Source: a bacterium (Candidatus Blackallbacteria) CG13_big_fil_rev_8_21_14_2_50_49_14 (GTDB taxonomy: Bacteria > Cyanobacteriota > Sericytochromatia > UBA7694). From it: a DNA stretch of 64,000 nt. Position numbers and translations under genes: made by a program. Within the stretch, counting starts at the first letter, position 1. Every line of letters begins with the position of its first letter. Shown in pieces: positions 8,273-16,179 of this stretch. Under the pieces are notes generated by a model that did no database searches, was not told where the DNA came from, and saw only the letters and a program-made list of their open reading frames with translations. The stretch covers positions 26,801 to 90,800 of the forward strand of contig PFGG01000073.1 in assembly GCA_002783405.1 (NCBI GenBank). Direction: 5' to 3'.

Positions 8273-10180
8273 TCAAGGTAAGATTAACTCCGTCAGAATC
8301 GGTCGATGATCCGTACTGCCTTCAGTGGCAGGAATCTCTTGGTTTCGCAAACTGAATTGAGAACTAAAAAAGATATAATCAATGCGTTCCTGAGGCTGAA
8401 GCGAAGGAAAAGAAAGTGTCTGCAAAAGCTGCTTATTTTGACTGAAAACAGGGTGTGCCAGTTTCAACAAGGACTGCACTTCAGCCGAATCAGGATGGGC
8501 ATTAAAATCACCAATCACAATCCAGGGATTTTGGCTTTCACGAATCCAAGTCTGAAGTTCTTGAACTTGGGCTTCTCTGACTGGATTGGGAGGCGGCAGA
8601 TGACTTAAATGGGTAACATACACATCTATTTTATTTTTACCTACTGCCAGGGTCGCTTTTAGGCAAGAGCGTCTGAGCATATCTTTGGCCTGATAGGTTC
8701 GCGTTTCAGAACTGAGAATGGGGAAATGAGTCATCAGGGCATTGCCAAAGCCATAATTCGCATCGGCATAGCGCCAATGTCCTGGCATCGCCTGTTGATA
8801 GAGACGGAACAAATCTGAGTAGGCCCCTGAAGTATGTCCTTTATTGACTTCCTGAATACCCAATATATCTACGGGATGGGCTTTCAACCACTGCACATGG
8901 GGAAAAGGGTCAAAACGATAGGTATCTGTCCAGCCATAGCGTATATTGGTCGACATGATCCGCAAAACAGGTTGAGCAACGGCTTGAGCGAGATCCGAAC
9001 GCTCACGAATAAACAGAGCTAAAATGCCGGGCAGAAAAAAACAAAACAAGCTGAAAAGCCAAATTCTTTGCAGGCGGCCCGGTTCAAAAGGCAGTGAATT
9101 ATTTTTATACTCTGCAAGCGCCAAAACAGCGGAGACCATCAACCAGGCCAGCCAAAATCCTTTGGGATTTGATTGAAGTAAAAAAATCGCCAGAATGAGC
9201 AAAAAAGCGACGAAGCCCAATTGCAAACCCCAAACAGGAAAATAGTCCTGTTTGCTTTGACTAAAAGCCTGATAACGGGTCAAATACACCAACCAAAACA
9301 AACCCAATCCAAAACTACCCATAAAATGTGCGGCCAAACCTGTAGCCAACTGATACTGAACCAAGAGTATACAGTACAAAGAGACTGCCAAAGTAAAACT
9401 GGCAATGGGAATGACAAAGAAGCGTTTCTGTTTCAACCCCAGAAATACAAACCAGGCCACAGCACAGCCCAAGATCAAGGAGAGAAAGTATACGGAGGCC
9501 TGATAATCTGAGGTGCGCGCACTCCAAATATGCAGATTGTAGATTAAACCCACACTCAGTCCTAAGAGTGGCCCCAATGGCAGACCATAAAACTCTGCTA
9601 ACCAGAGCGGCGATGTTTTCTCAGATTCAGATACTGTTTTCAGAGGAGCGGGTAGAAAAAGTGTGGCCAAAGCAAAAATCAAAACTGTGATCCAGGCCAA
9701 GGGACTGCCTTCGTTTAAAGAAGGGGGGAAAAAAAACAAGGCAAGCCCCTGATTACTGACACGACTGCCAAGATACAAAAATACTGAAAACATCAAGGCT
9801 ATAAATGAAAGACTTGGATGTTTAAAACCCGAAAAGTTTCTAAATATGGCCATCAAAGCCAAACCACTGACCCAGGTCCCCGCCACAACCGCCCAGGCGA
9901 AAAACTGCGTGTCCCGATTGAAACTGATCGCTAAATAGAGCGCAAACTGTATTCCCACCAAAATTTTTAAAACGGGTCCCTGTGGCAATCGCCAAAAGAA
10001 TAGGCGATAGGCCAAAGGAGCACTAAAAGCCAAAAGGGCAGTCAGAAAAATTCGAACAACCAAAAGTGAAAGACCCGCCCAGCCAAAATAGAAGGTGGTT
10101 GAGATAACAGAGAGAAGAATCCCCGTAAAATCTAAGAGCAACCAAAAAACCAATAGCAAAGCGGGGGGTAAACAATTCAT
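8273..10180 (-). CDS. Polytopic membrane protein with C-terminal endonuclease/exonuclease/phosphatase domain
   Basis: 635 residues from the ATG at 10180, preceded by GAGG; a GTG four codons upstream is possible. The first ~380 residues are ten or more hydrophobic segments. The rest is an EEP-superfamily domain: MSTNIRYG, GIQEVNKG (metal-binding Glu), VTHLSHL, GDFNAH (catalytic Asp/Asn) and STDHRPI (catalytic Asp-His). EEP proteins hydrolyse phosphodiesters in nucleic acids, lipids or inositol phosphates. With this membrane part a lipid or envelope substrate is more likely than DNA, but this is inference. Upstream is a LOG-family gene, downstream lepB. Confidence 0.85.
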   Translation of the reverse strand: MNCLPPALLLVFWLLLDFTGILLSVISTTFYFGWAGLSLLVVRIFLTALLAFSAPLAYRLFFWRLPQGPVLKILVGIQFALYLAISFNRDTQFFAWAVVAGTWVSGLALMAIFRNFSGFKHPSLSFIALMFSVFLYLGSRVSNQGLALFFFPPSLNEGSPLAWITVLIFALATLFLPAPLKTVSESEKTSPLWLAEFYGLPLGPLLGLSVGLIYNLHIWSARTSDYQASVYFLSLILGCAVAWFVFLGLKQKRFFVIPIASFTLAVSLYCILLVQYQLATGLAAHFMGSFGLGLFWLVYLTRYQAFSQSKQDYFPVWGLQLGFVAFLLILAIFLLQSNPKGFWLAWLMVSAVLALAEYKNNSLPFEPGRLQRIWLFSLFCFFLPGILALFIRERSDLAQAVAQPVLRIMSTNIRYGWTDTYRFDPFPHVQWLKAHPVDILGIQEVNKGHTSGAYSDLFRLYQQAMPGHWRYADANYGFGNALMTHFPILSSETRTYQAKDMLRRSCLKATLAVGKNKIDVYVTHLSHLPPPNPVREAQVQELQTWIRESQNPWIVIGDFNAHPDSAEVQSLLKLAHPVFSQNKQLLQTLSFPSLQPQERIDYIFFSSQFSLRNQEIPATEGSTDHRPILTELILP

Positions 10181-10249
10181 TTTCAGCCTCACTGCGGGGG
10201 TTCAATCTCCGTCACAGCATAACACAGCTCAAATTCAGACGCACCTGCG

Positions 10250-10789
10250 TCAGTGCATTGCCGCCAGGAGAGACTCTGGCGTTTGAAAGACTGTCAAATC
10301 TGTTCCCAATGGATAAACCAAACCCGTTTCTTCTCCTTTGGACAGAAAGCTGAGCAAATCTTGATAATAATCAGCACTGTTTAGGATAAAACTGGGCTTG
10401 GTATGCAAGCCAATCTGGTTCCAGGTCAACATTTCAAAAAGTTCATCCAGGGTTCCGAGGCCACCCGGCAGGGCCAGAAAAGCATCAGATAATTGCGCCA
10501 TGGTCTCTTTACGTTCAGACATCGTTTCAACCTGAATTAATTGGGTCAAGCTCCGATGGGCACGCTCCCGCGCAATCAAGAGTCGCGGCATCACGCCAAT
10601 GACTTCTCCACCAGCATTGAGGCAGGCCTCAGCAACCTCACCCATTAAGCCTATTTTACCGCCACCAAAAATCAGGCGAATTTCAGCTTGGGCCAGCCCA
10701 CGTCCCAAGATTTGCGCATGCTCAGCAAAAAGAGGATTTTTCCCCGATTGAGATCCACAAAAGATACAAAGCGATTTTATTTTTTTCAT
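10250..10789 (-). CDS. LOG-family protein (TIGR00730-type Rossmann fold)
   Basis: 179 residues. The family contains cytokinin-riboside 5'-monophosphate phosphoribohydrolases and related nucleotide-5'-monophosphate nucleosidases. FCGSQSG at the N-terminus and GGGKIGLMGEVA are present, as is the active-site motif PGGLGTLDELFEMLTWNQIG. Bacterial members usually act in nucleotide salvage. The gene follows the FprA-like gene by 44 bases, with a strong hairpin directly before its start and no obvious SD. Confidence 0.9.
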   Translation of the reverse strand: MKKIKSLCIFCGSQSGKNPLFAEHAQILGRGLAQAEIRLIFGGGKIGLMGEVAEACLNAGGEVIGVMPRLLIARERAHRSLTQLIQVETMSERKETMAQLSDAFLALPGGLGTLDELFEMLTWNQIGLHTKPSFILNSADYYQDLLSFLSKGEETGLVYPLGTDLTVFQTPESLLAAMH

Positions 10790-10800
10790 AAATTCTGAAT

Positions 10801-10826
10801 CCCGGCAGAGTAAAAACTCTGCCGGG
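10801..10826. terminator. 11-bp perfect hairpin between fprA-like and LOG genes
   Basis: CCCGGCAGAGT and its exact complement surround an AAAA loop. It lies after the stop of the FprA-like gene and ends 11 bases before the LOG start. No T-run follows on either strand, so it may be an mRNA processing or stabilising element, or may hide the LOG ribosome-binding region, rather than act as a classical terminator. Confidence 0.55.
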
Positions 10827-10833
10827 AATTAGC

Positions 10834-12210
10834 TTAGACGCCAACAGCCACTTCAGCGCTGTTTAAAACAGACAGCATGTCAGCAACCGACGTAAATTTC
10901 TCACGGGGTTTGCCCACTTCCTGGCCCTTGGCAATTTCTGCCGCATCAATTTTACGCCAATCCTCAAAACTGACCACACGCACCTGTCGCTTGTGCAAAA
11001 GCTCAAGTACGGCCGCAGTATGGGGGGTGGCACAGGCAGGCAAAGCATCCAAATCTGCCAGGAGAGACTCTACGGTTTCATAACTGCAGGGTTTATTGGT
11101 GCCTATCACGCCTGAGGGACCTCGTTTAATCCAGCCAGCAACATATAAACCATTTTCAATTTTGCCTTTTTCGTTGGGAAATACACCCCAACTTTCATGA
11201 AAGGGAACACCCGGCATGGCCTGCCCCTTATAACCTACGCTACGGAAAAGCAGACCACAGGGCAGAACACGCTTTTCACCGGTTCCACTGGCTTTTTGCT
11301 TACCTGCTTCTCCCGAAAGCGCATTGCGCTCCAGAACAACTTCCTGCAAACGCCCTTCGCCGCGTAATTCAACAGGACTGTAGAAAAACTCAACATGCAA
11401 ACGACGGGCTTTGCCTGTTTCACCTTTTTCGGCAAGTGCCCTTAAGATTTCCATATTTTTGCGGTTATGTGCCTTATCAGCCAATTGCAATTCAGCTTCA
11501 CAGACAGGGCCCAATTGCATATCACGCGGATTTACCAGAGAATCACAGATCTCCAATTCACCCAATTCTTTGGCTTCCTGGGGCGTAAAAGCGGCTTGAG
11601 CAGGGCCACGGCGACCGATCATATAGATATCTTTGATCTTGCTTTCAGCCAAGGCCTCCAGCGCGTGCTTTGCAATATCTGTTTTCTTCAATTCATCTAC
11701 AGACTTTGAGAGAATCCGGCAGACATCAATCGCTACGTTTCCCTGTCCAATAATCACAGCGGTTTCCTGAGACAAATCAAAGACACGATCGCGGTATTCA
11801 GGATGTCCGTTATACCAGGCCACAAATTCAGTTGCAGTATGGCTTCCAGCCAAATCTTCACCGGGAATGCCCAAGCGACGATCCGATGAGGCCCCTGAGG
11901 TAAAAATCAAGGCATCATAAAAGGTCTTGAGTTCTTCAACGGTGATATCTTTGCCAATGGTGACATTTCCAAAAAATTGGAAGGCCGGGTTGCTGGCAAT
12001 TTTCTCATATACTTTGGTTACATTCTTGATCTTCTGATGATCAGGTGCCACCCCACTGCGCACCAGTCCAAAGGGAACTGGAAGTTTTTCATACATATCG
12101 ACAGTCAGGGTTTTATCAGATTTAAACAAAGCCTCAGCGGCGTAAAAGCCACTGGGACCAGCGCCAATAATGGCAACTCTTAAAGGGCGTTCGGGGGTTC
12201 CTAAACTCAT
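10834..12210 (-). CDS. FprA-like ferredoxin/adrenodoxin--NADP+ reductase
   Basis: 458-residue flavoprotein of the adrenodoxin-reductase/FprA family, moving electrons between NADPH and a ferredoxin. The FAD-binding GAGPSGFYAAEAL is near residue 17. The family phrase PVPFGLVRSGVAPDHQKIK follows, then the NADPH-binding VIIGQGNVAIDVCRIL at about 150-165. The end carries GWIKRGPSGVIGTNK. GAGGAA lies nine bases before the ATG. A possible partner ferredoxin is the 17264 operon, though nothing links them directly. The ~60 residues after the catalytic core look like an add-on. Confidence 0.92.
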   Translation of the reverse strand: MSLGTPERPLRVAIIGAGPSGFYAAEALFKSDKTLTVDMYEKLPVPFGLVRSGVAPDHQKIKNVTKVYEKIASNPAFQFFGNVTIGKDITVEELKTFYDALIFTSGASSDRRLGIPGEDLAGSHTATEFVAWYNGHPEYRDRVFDLSQETAVIIGQGNVAIDVCRILSKSVDELKKTDIAKHALEALAESKIKDIYMIGRRGPAQAAFTPQEAKELGELEICDSLVNPRDMQLGPVCEAELQLADKAHNRKNMEILRALAEKGETGKARRLHVEFFYSPVELRGEGRLQEVVLERNALSGEAGKQKASGTGEKRVLPCGLLFRSVGYKGQAMPGVPFHESWGVFPNEKGKIENGLYVAGWIKRGPSGVIGTNKPCSYETVESLLADLDALPACATPHTAAVLELLHKRQVRVVSFEDWRKIDAAEIAKGQEVGKPREKFTSVADMLSVLNSAEVAVGV

Positions 12211-12586
12211 GATACGAATTCCTCAATCTTAATATCAGTTCAAAAAATGTCTTGCCTTTTATCAGGGAGAATCTCCTCCGGCAAAGCATTTGCCGATCGG
12301 CCAAAACACTTCTGTCAGTTTACACCAATTTTATTTGTAATTTTTGCACTTGGGGTGTTGATTTAATATTTTAAAAGACCTATAATCAGGGTAAGGAAGT
12401 AAAGCAAACAAAACCAAAGACCACATTTTGAGAGTTATTTAGAACTCTATTTAGCAATTTAGTAGTCTTTCTGTTTTGATCGCTTTTTTTCGGAACGGAT
12501 CGCGTTATGAATTAGGGCTAAACACCTAAGCAGATTGCCCGCTAAGTGGCAAAGAAATGCGTACCCCGACCGGGCACTTCCGACCG

Positions 12587-12631
12587 ATGCCCATTTTTTC
12601 AGACCAATAAAAGGTTTGTGAAAATGGGCAT
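12587..12631. repeat. Long imperfect hairpin (11-bp outer stem)
   Basis: ATGCCCATTTT at 12587-12597 pairs with AAAATGGGCAT at 12621-12631. Inside it AGACC (12601-12605) can pair with GGTTT (12613-12617), so the loop extends the helix. A partial copy, AATGGGCA, follows 15 bases later. It lies upstream of the methyltransferase -10 box, so it is more likely a DNA site or the end of another transcript than that gene's leader. Confidence 0.45.
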
Positions 12632-12664
12632 TCTCCATTTTGCCAGAATGGGCAGATGAAGCGT

Positions 12665-12670
12665 TACAAT
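12665..12670 (+). promoter_or_regulatory. Candidate -10 box (TACAAT) for the methyltransferase operon
   Basis: TACAAT with a TTGCCA 19 bp upstream, a spacing longer than ideal. Transcription starting just downstream would support the ATG at 12705 rather than an earlier in-frame one at 12669. Confidence 0.3.
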
Positions 12671-12704
12671 GGCAGAAACAGAACTCTGCCAAAGGAAAAC
12701 AAAG

Positions 12705-13439
12705 ATGGTTCTCAGTGGCCCCTTTTTTTATGATGATCCGCAAGTCTTTTCAAACTATATGAGCCGTCGAAACAGTGAAACCAGCGCTAATGACACCCTT
12801 GAAAAACCTATCTTAATGGAATTGCTTCCCCCCCTTGAAAACAAAGATATTCTGGATTTAGGTTGTGGTGAAGCCACCCTGGCCGCTGAATTACTCAAAG
12901 CCGGAGCCCAAAGTTATTTGGGGCTGGATGGTTCCGCCAATATGGTCAAACTGGCGCAACAGGAACTGTCTGGAAAAAAAGCGCGGGTGGAGCAGGCTTT
13001 TCTTGAAAACTGGGATTATCCTACTGAAAGCTTTGATTGTGTCATTTCAAGATTGGCCTTCCACTATATCGAAGATATTGAAGCCCTCTTTGCAAAAATT
13101 CAGACCACCCTGCGCAAGGGAGGGCATTTCGTTTTTTCTGTTGAACACCCTGTGATTACTTCGCATCAAATCAGCATGAAAGAAGGAGGCGCTCGTCAAG
13201 ACTGGCTTGTAGATCGCTATTTTCACACGGGCAAACGCGAATATCCGTGGTTGGGCGCCCCGATTCTTAAATACCATCGTACCGTCGAAGATTATTACCA
13301 GGCCCTGCGCAAATCAGGTTTCCAAATCCTGGATTTGCGCGAATCCAAACCCCGCCCAGAACTGTTTCAAAACCGCAAACTCTATGAACGCCGGATGCGT
13401 GTTCCGCTCTTCCTGCTGCTGAAAGCAGAAAAACCATGA
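12705..13439 (+). CDS. Class I SAM-dependent methyltransferase
   Basis: 244 residues from the ATG at 12705, chosen because AAGGA lies eight bases upstream. Motif I is LDLGCGEATLAAEL, followed by the acidic LGLDGS that binds the SAM ribose. FDCVISRLAFHYIED is the motif IV region and LRKGGHFVFSVEHP follows. The pattern is that of UbiE/Methyltransf_11 small-molecule methylases; the substrate cannot be inferred. Its stop overlaps the RsmF-like start as ATGA, so the two are translationally coupled. Confidence 0.88.
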   Translation: MVLSGPFFYDDPQVFSNYMSRRNSETSANDTLEKPILMELLPPLENKDILDLGCGEATLAAELLKAGAQSYLGLDGSANMVKLAQQELSGKKARVEQAFLENWDYPTESFDCVISRLAFHYIEDIEALFAKIQTTLRKGGHFVFSVEHPVITSHQISMKEGGARQDWLVDRYFHTGKREYPWLGAPILKYHRTVEDYYQALRKSGFQILDLRESKPRPELFQNRKLYERRMRVPLFLLLKAEKP

Positions 13440-14869
13440 CCCGCTGGCCCGCCGAATTTAAAGCCCAAATGCAAAAACTTCTGAATGAAAAGACAGAGGC
13501 TTTCTTTGCCGCGCAAGCACAACCCGCTCCTGTCAGTCTGCGCATGAACCCCTCAAAACTAAGGATCTCCTCAGCGCAAGACAATCTTCACCAGGTGCCT
13601 TGGTCTCAAACCGGGCTTTATCTTTCCGAACGCCCTGTATTCACCTTGGATCCCCGCTTTCATGCCGGAGGTTATTATGTGCAGGACGCTTCTTGCATGC
13701 TACTTGAAGCCATCTATTTACAACTGCCTTTCAAAACTGAAGCCCTGAAAGTCTTGGATTTGTGCGCCGCACCCGGCGGAAAATCAACCCATCTTGCCAG
13801 TTTGATTTCTCGAGAAGCTTGGCTGATCGCCAATGAGGTAGTGCCCGCCAGAGCCCGCATTCTGGCTGAAAACATTGCCAAATGGGGTGCAGAGAATGTC
13901 TTTGTCAGTCAGAATCAGGCCAAGGACTTTCAAAAACTGCCCTTTCAATTTGACCTGATTCTTGCCGATGCCCCCTGTTCAGGAGAAGGGCTCTTTCGCC
14001 GCCAGACAGAGGCACTCGAAGAATGGTCGCCGGCACAGGTCCTGCAGTGCGCCACGCGCCAAGACCAAATTTTAGAAGAGATCTGGCCCTGTTTAAAACC
14101 CGGCGGGCTCTTGATTTATAGCACCTGCACCTGGAACAGCTCAGAAAACGAAATGCTGCTTCAAGCCTTTCAACTGAAGCATGATTTTGAAAACCTGGAA
14201 ATGCATTTTCCCCCAGAATGGGGAATTGACTGTTCAAAGGAAATGCCACTATATCGCTGCTACCCCCACCGTTTAGAAGGAGAAGGGTTTTCATTCAGCG
14301 TCTTGCGGAAGCCTGAATCTACGCCCCCCCACTCTCACCCCCCCAAGGAGTTGAAACGCCAGCAAGCAAAAAAATCTGAAGCCCCAGTCAATCGGGTGCA
14401 TCTGGCTCAAGTCACTGAATGGGTTCAAGCAGCTGAAGCACAGGATTTTATAACCGAAAAAGAGCAGATCTGGTATTTACCCTCACGCTTTGCCCATGAA
14501 TTTCAGGAACTGAATAAGGCCTTAAAATTGCTCTCAAAGGGCATCTTCAGCGCTGAAATCAAAGGAAAAGATCTGATTCCAGCAGCCCCTTTGGCCCTGT
14601 ATCCAGGACTCAGGTCAACAAACTTTCAAATTCGAGAACTGAGCCTAGAGGAAGCGATTGCCTATCTCAGCCGAGAAGCACTTCCCGGCCAGGGAAAAGG
14701 CTGGCACCTTTTTTGCTACCAGGGCTTGGCACTGGGATGGGCCAAAGCAACGGCCACCCATTTTAACAATGCCTGGCCCAAGGAATGGAAAATTCGCCAA
14801 CGCTTCGCCAATATTCAACTTGAAGAAAATTTAAGTCACTTGCCTGACTTTCAGTCAATTCGAACTTAA
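13436..14869 (+). CDS. RsmF/NOL1-Sun-family rRNA (cytosine-C5) methyltransferase
   Basis: 477 residues. The catalytic core carries LDLCAAPGGKSTHLASL (SAM site), ILADAPCSGEGLFRR (motif IV, PC) and IYSTCTWNSSENE (motif VI, TC). Both cysteines used by RNA m5C methylases, the nucleophile and the release Cys, are therefore present. The ~180-residue C-terminal part after residue ~290 matches the RsmF (YebU) arrangement, which methylates C1407 of 16S rRNA; the exact site here is inferred. Coupled to the upstream methyltransferase by a 4-bp overlap and followed by a bidirectional terminator. Confidence 0.9.
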   Translation: MTRWPAEFKAQMQKLLNEKTEAFFAAQAQPAPVSLRMNPSKLRISSAQDNLHQVPWSQTGLYLSERPVFTLDPRFHAGGYYVQDASCMLLEAIYLQLPFKTEALKVLDLCAAPGGKSTHLASLISREAWLIANEVVPARARILAENIAKWGAENVFVSQNQAKDFQKLPFQFDLILADAPCSGEGLFRRQTEALEEWSPAQVLQCATRQDQILEEIWPCLKPGGLLIYSTCTWNSSENEMLLQAFQLKHDFENLEMHFPPEWGIDCSKEMPLYRCYPHRLEGEGFSFSVLRKPESTPPHSHPPKELKRQQAKKSEAPVNRVHLAQVTEWVQAAEAQDFITEKEQIWYLPSRFAHEFQELNKALKLLSKGIFSAEIKGKDLIPAAPLALYPGLRSTNFQIRELSLEEAIAYLSREALPGQGKGWHLFCYQGLALGWAKATATHFNNAWPKEWKIRQRFANIQLEENLSHLPDFQSIRT

Positions 14870-14907
14870 GCCGCTTTGGGTTAGCGTCACTTCACACTTA
14901 AGCCATG

Positions 14908-14935
14908 AAAAAAGCCCCTTGATAGAGGCTTTTTT
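14908..14935. terminator. Bidirectional rho-independent terminator
   Basis: AAAAAAGCC and GGCTTTTTT form a 9-bp stem with a 10-base loop. A-run and T-run arms make it function on both strands. It lies between the convergent RsmF-like and flagellar-like genes. Confidence 0.85.
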
Positions 14936-14947
14936 ATAAGATTGAAA

Positions 14948-15811
14948 TCAGCGAATCAATTGCAAGGTATCATCCACTGTACTGTTAAAGACAGACATGA
15001 CTTTACCGATCGCACTGTAGAGTTTTTGGGCCAGAGAGAGCTCTGGCACAGCCAAAGTCAATGAAGCGTTGGAACCTTCCAGGGCAAATTGTTTAAGCGC
15101 TCCAGAGGCGCGTCCATCGATAGGTGTCGTGGCCGTCGCACCGACCACATTGTTGGGATCCGAAGGCAAACGGAAATGTGTGGCCCCAAATTCAGAAAAC
15201 TCCATAAACTGTGGAGTGGTAATCTGTACCAGACCAGGAGTCGCTGCTGCTGTGCTGAGAAGAAAAGTAGGATCGGTCATTTGGGTCGGCGTCGCCCTGA
15301 CCAACTCAACATCAGCCGGACCATTTTTAAAATTAAAACCTGTCGCGCAATTCACAACATAATTGCCATAACTGTCTCGAAGATAGTGAAAACCATCTGC
15401 TTCTAGAGGCCCCCAATGAAACTCACCATCACGCGTAGCCAAAAGTGTCGAGAAATTTTGTGCTGTTCCCAATACATTTAAGGCACCGCTCACGCGCCTG
15501 TCCACCAAAAAGAAATTATCACGTACTTTTTCTACAGCGAAATGGGTAATTTCGTTAGAAGCAACCACGGTACCGGCACTGAAATCGATAGAAGTCTGTA
15601 CAATGCCAAGCGTTTGCTCCCCAATGCTGGTTCCCATCATGGGGGATGCAGTATTGGCGTTCTCTACAACACCAATCCCTTCGAACTTGGTTTTGGATTG
15701 CTTAAAACCGACACGGCCTGCGCCACCCATATTGGCATTGATATTTGAAATCCATGTATCGATTGTGATCAGGGATTTTACAGCGCTGAAACCGATATCT
15801 CCGATACCCAT
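14948..15811 (-). CDS. Orphan flagellar rod/hook-like protein (FlgE/FlgG family, divergent)
   Basis: 287 residues from the ATG at 15811, with AGGAAGG about eight bases before it; a longer start at 15856 is unlikely. The N-terminus (SAVKSLITIDTWISNINANM, then GRVGFKQSKTKFEGI) aligns with the Flg_bb_rod motif, where FlgE/FlgG read NIANANTxGFKxS. QTSIDFSAGTV and TRDGEFHW...ADGFHYLRDSYGNYVV match the FlgG central phrases. The end (LAQKLYSAIGKVMSVFNSTVDDTLQLIR region) matches the C-terminal helix. No other flagellar gene is in the window, and conserved hook residues have drifted. It could be a repurposed surface-filament protein. Confidence 0.72.
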   Translation of the reverse strand: MGIGDIGFSAVKSLITIDTWISNINANMGGAGRVGFKQSKTKFEGIGVVENANTASPMMGTSIGEQTLGIVQTSIDFSAGTVVASNEITHFAVEKVRDNFFLVDRRVSGALNVLGTAQNFSTLLATRDGEFHWGPLEADGFHYLRDSYGNYVVNCATGFNFKNGPADVELVRATPTQMTDPTFLLSTAAATPGLVQITTPQFMEFSEFGATHFRLPSDPNNVVGATATTPIDGRASGALKQFALEGSNASLTLAVPELSLAQKLYSAIGKVMSVFNSTVDDTLQLIR

Positions 15812-15885
15812 ACTGCTATCCTTCCTGGCTGAATTGAAGTGAATCTTTTTGGACAACTCAAGGCAAAAAATTTGCCATAGGTTTT

Positions 15886-15891
15886 ATTATA
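15886..15891 (-). promoter_or_regulatory. Candidate -10 box (TATAAT) of the flagellar-like gene
   Basis: A perfect TATAAT on the minus strand, 75 bases before the ATG and downstream of the intrinsic terminator at 15907-15936. It suggests the gene has its own promoter. No clear -35 is seen. Confidence 0.45.
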
Positions 15892-15906
15892 GCTTATTTT
15901 CGCAAG

Positions 15907-16018
15907 AAAAAAAGCTGCCCTGAAACTCAGGGCAGCCTCAGTGAGCTGCATAAACCCTCAAAACTCTAGCTTGCTTCTAGCTTGCAGCCTTGTTCGGCTT
16001 TGAACCTTTGGGGTTCAT
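15907..16018 (-). ncRNA. Candidate small RNA ending in an intrinsic terminator
   Basis: The minus strand ends in a 10-bp perfect hairpin (GCTGCCCTGA/TCAGGGCAGC, 15914-15936) followed by seven T, yet no minus-strand gene lies upstream of it. Preceding it are a GCAGC/GCTGC hairpin (15939-15950 region), a CTAG-containing direct repeat (GCAAGCTAGA twice) and a TGAACC/GGTTCA hairpin (about 16002-16018). A weak -10 (TAGAAT) at 16026-16031 would place the 5' end near 16018, giving about 110 nt. It does not match a named RNA family that I recognise. Alternatively it is the leader of the flagellar-like gene. Confidence 0.35.
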
Positions 16019-16179
16019 GAGTTTTATTCTATCGCCTCAGAAACCCAGCCCACAGATCCCTGCTCACAGGCAGAATGTGATCTTCGTCAAATTGAATGTG
16101 GTAAACTCCCAAGTGAAAGGGATGCATGACAGCGCCCTTGCGTGTGGTGCATCCCCCAAAACTTTGGAGGTACTTCACG

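Larger units (their letters stand above)
12211..12704. other. 494-bp intergenic region with several inverted repeats, no supported gene
   Basis: Divergent spacer between the FprA-like gene and a methyltransferase. It contains a perfect 7-bp repeat, CGGCAAA-GCA-TTTGCCG (12279-12295), and the long hairpin at 12587-12631. A candidate -10 TACAAT is at 12665-12670, followed by a small GGCAGA/TCTGCC hairpin before the SD. I see no tRNA and no convincing reading frame. Confidence 0.6.
15812..16179. other. 368-bp intergenic region with a candidate promoter and structured RNA
   Basis: Divergent spacer between the flagellar-like gene and a secreted-protein gene. On the minus strand it holds a TATAAT (15886-15891), a GGCAAA/TTTGCC hairpin (15862-15876) and an intrinsic terminator (15907-15936) with further hairpins upstream of it, listed separately. 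Confidence 0.6.

Noticed and set aside
12459..12743. 94-codon minus-strand reading frame in the 12.2-12.7 kb spacer
   Set aside because: No SD, Cys/His/Lys-rich random composition, runs through hairpins and overlaps the methyltransferase start.
15960..16040. Resemblance to a c-di-GMP-I riboswitch (AACC...GGTT, CAAAGCC on the minus strand)
   Set aside because: The GACGCAAAGCC core, the GNRA-type tetraloop and the closing P1 stem are missing; only the CAAAGCC fragment matches.
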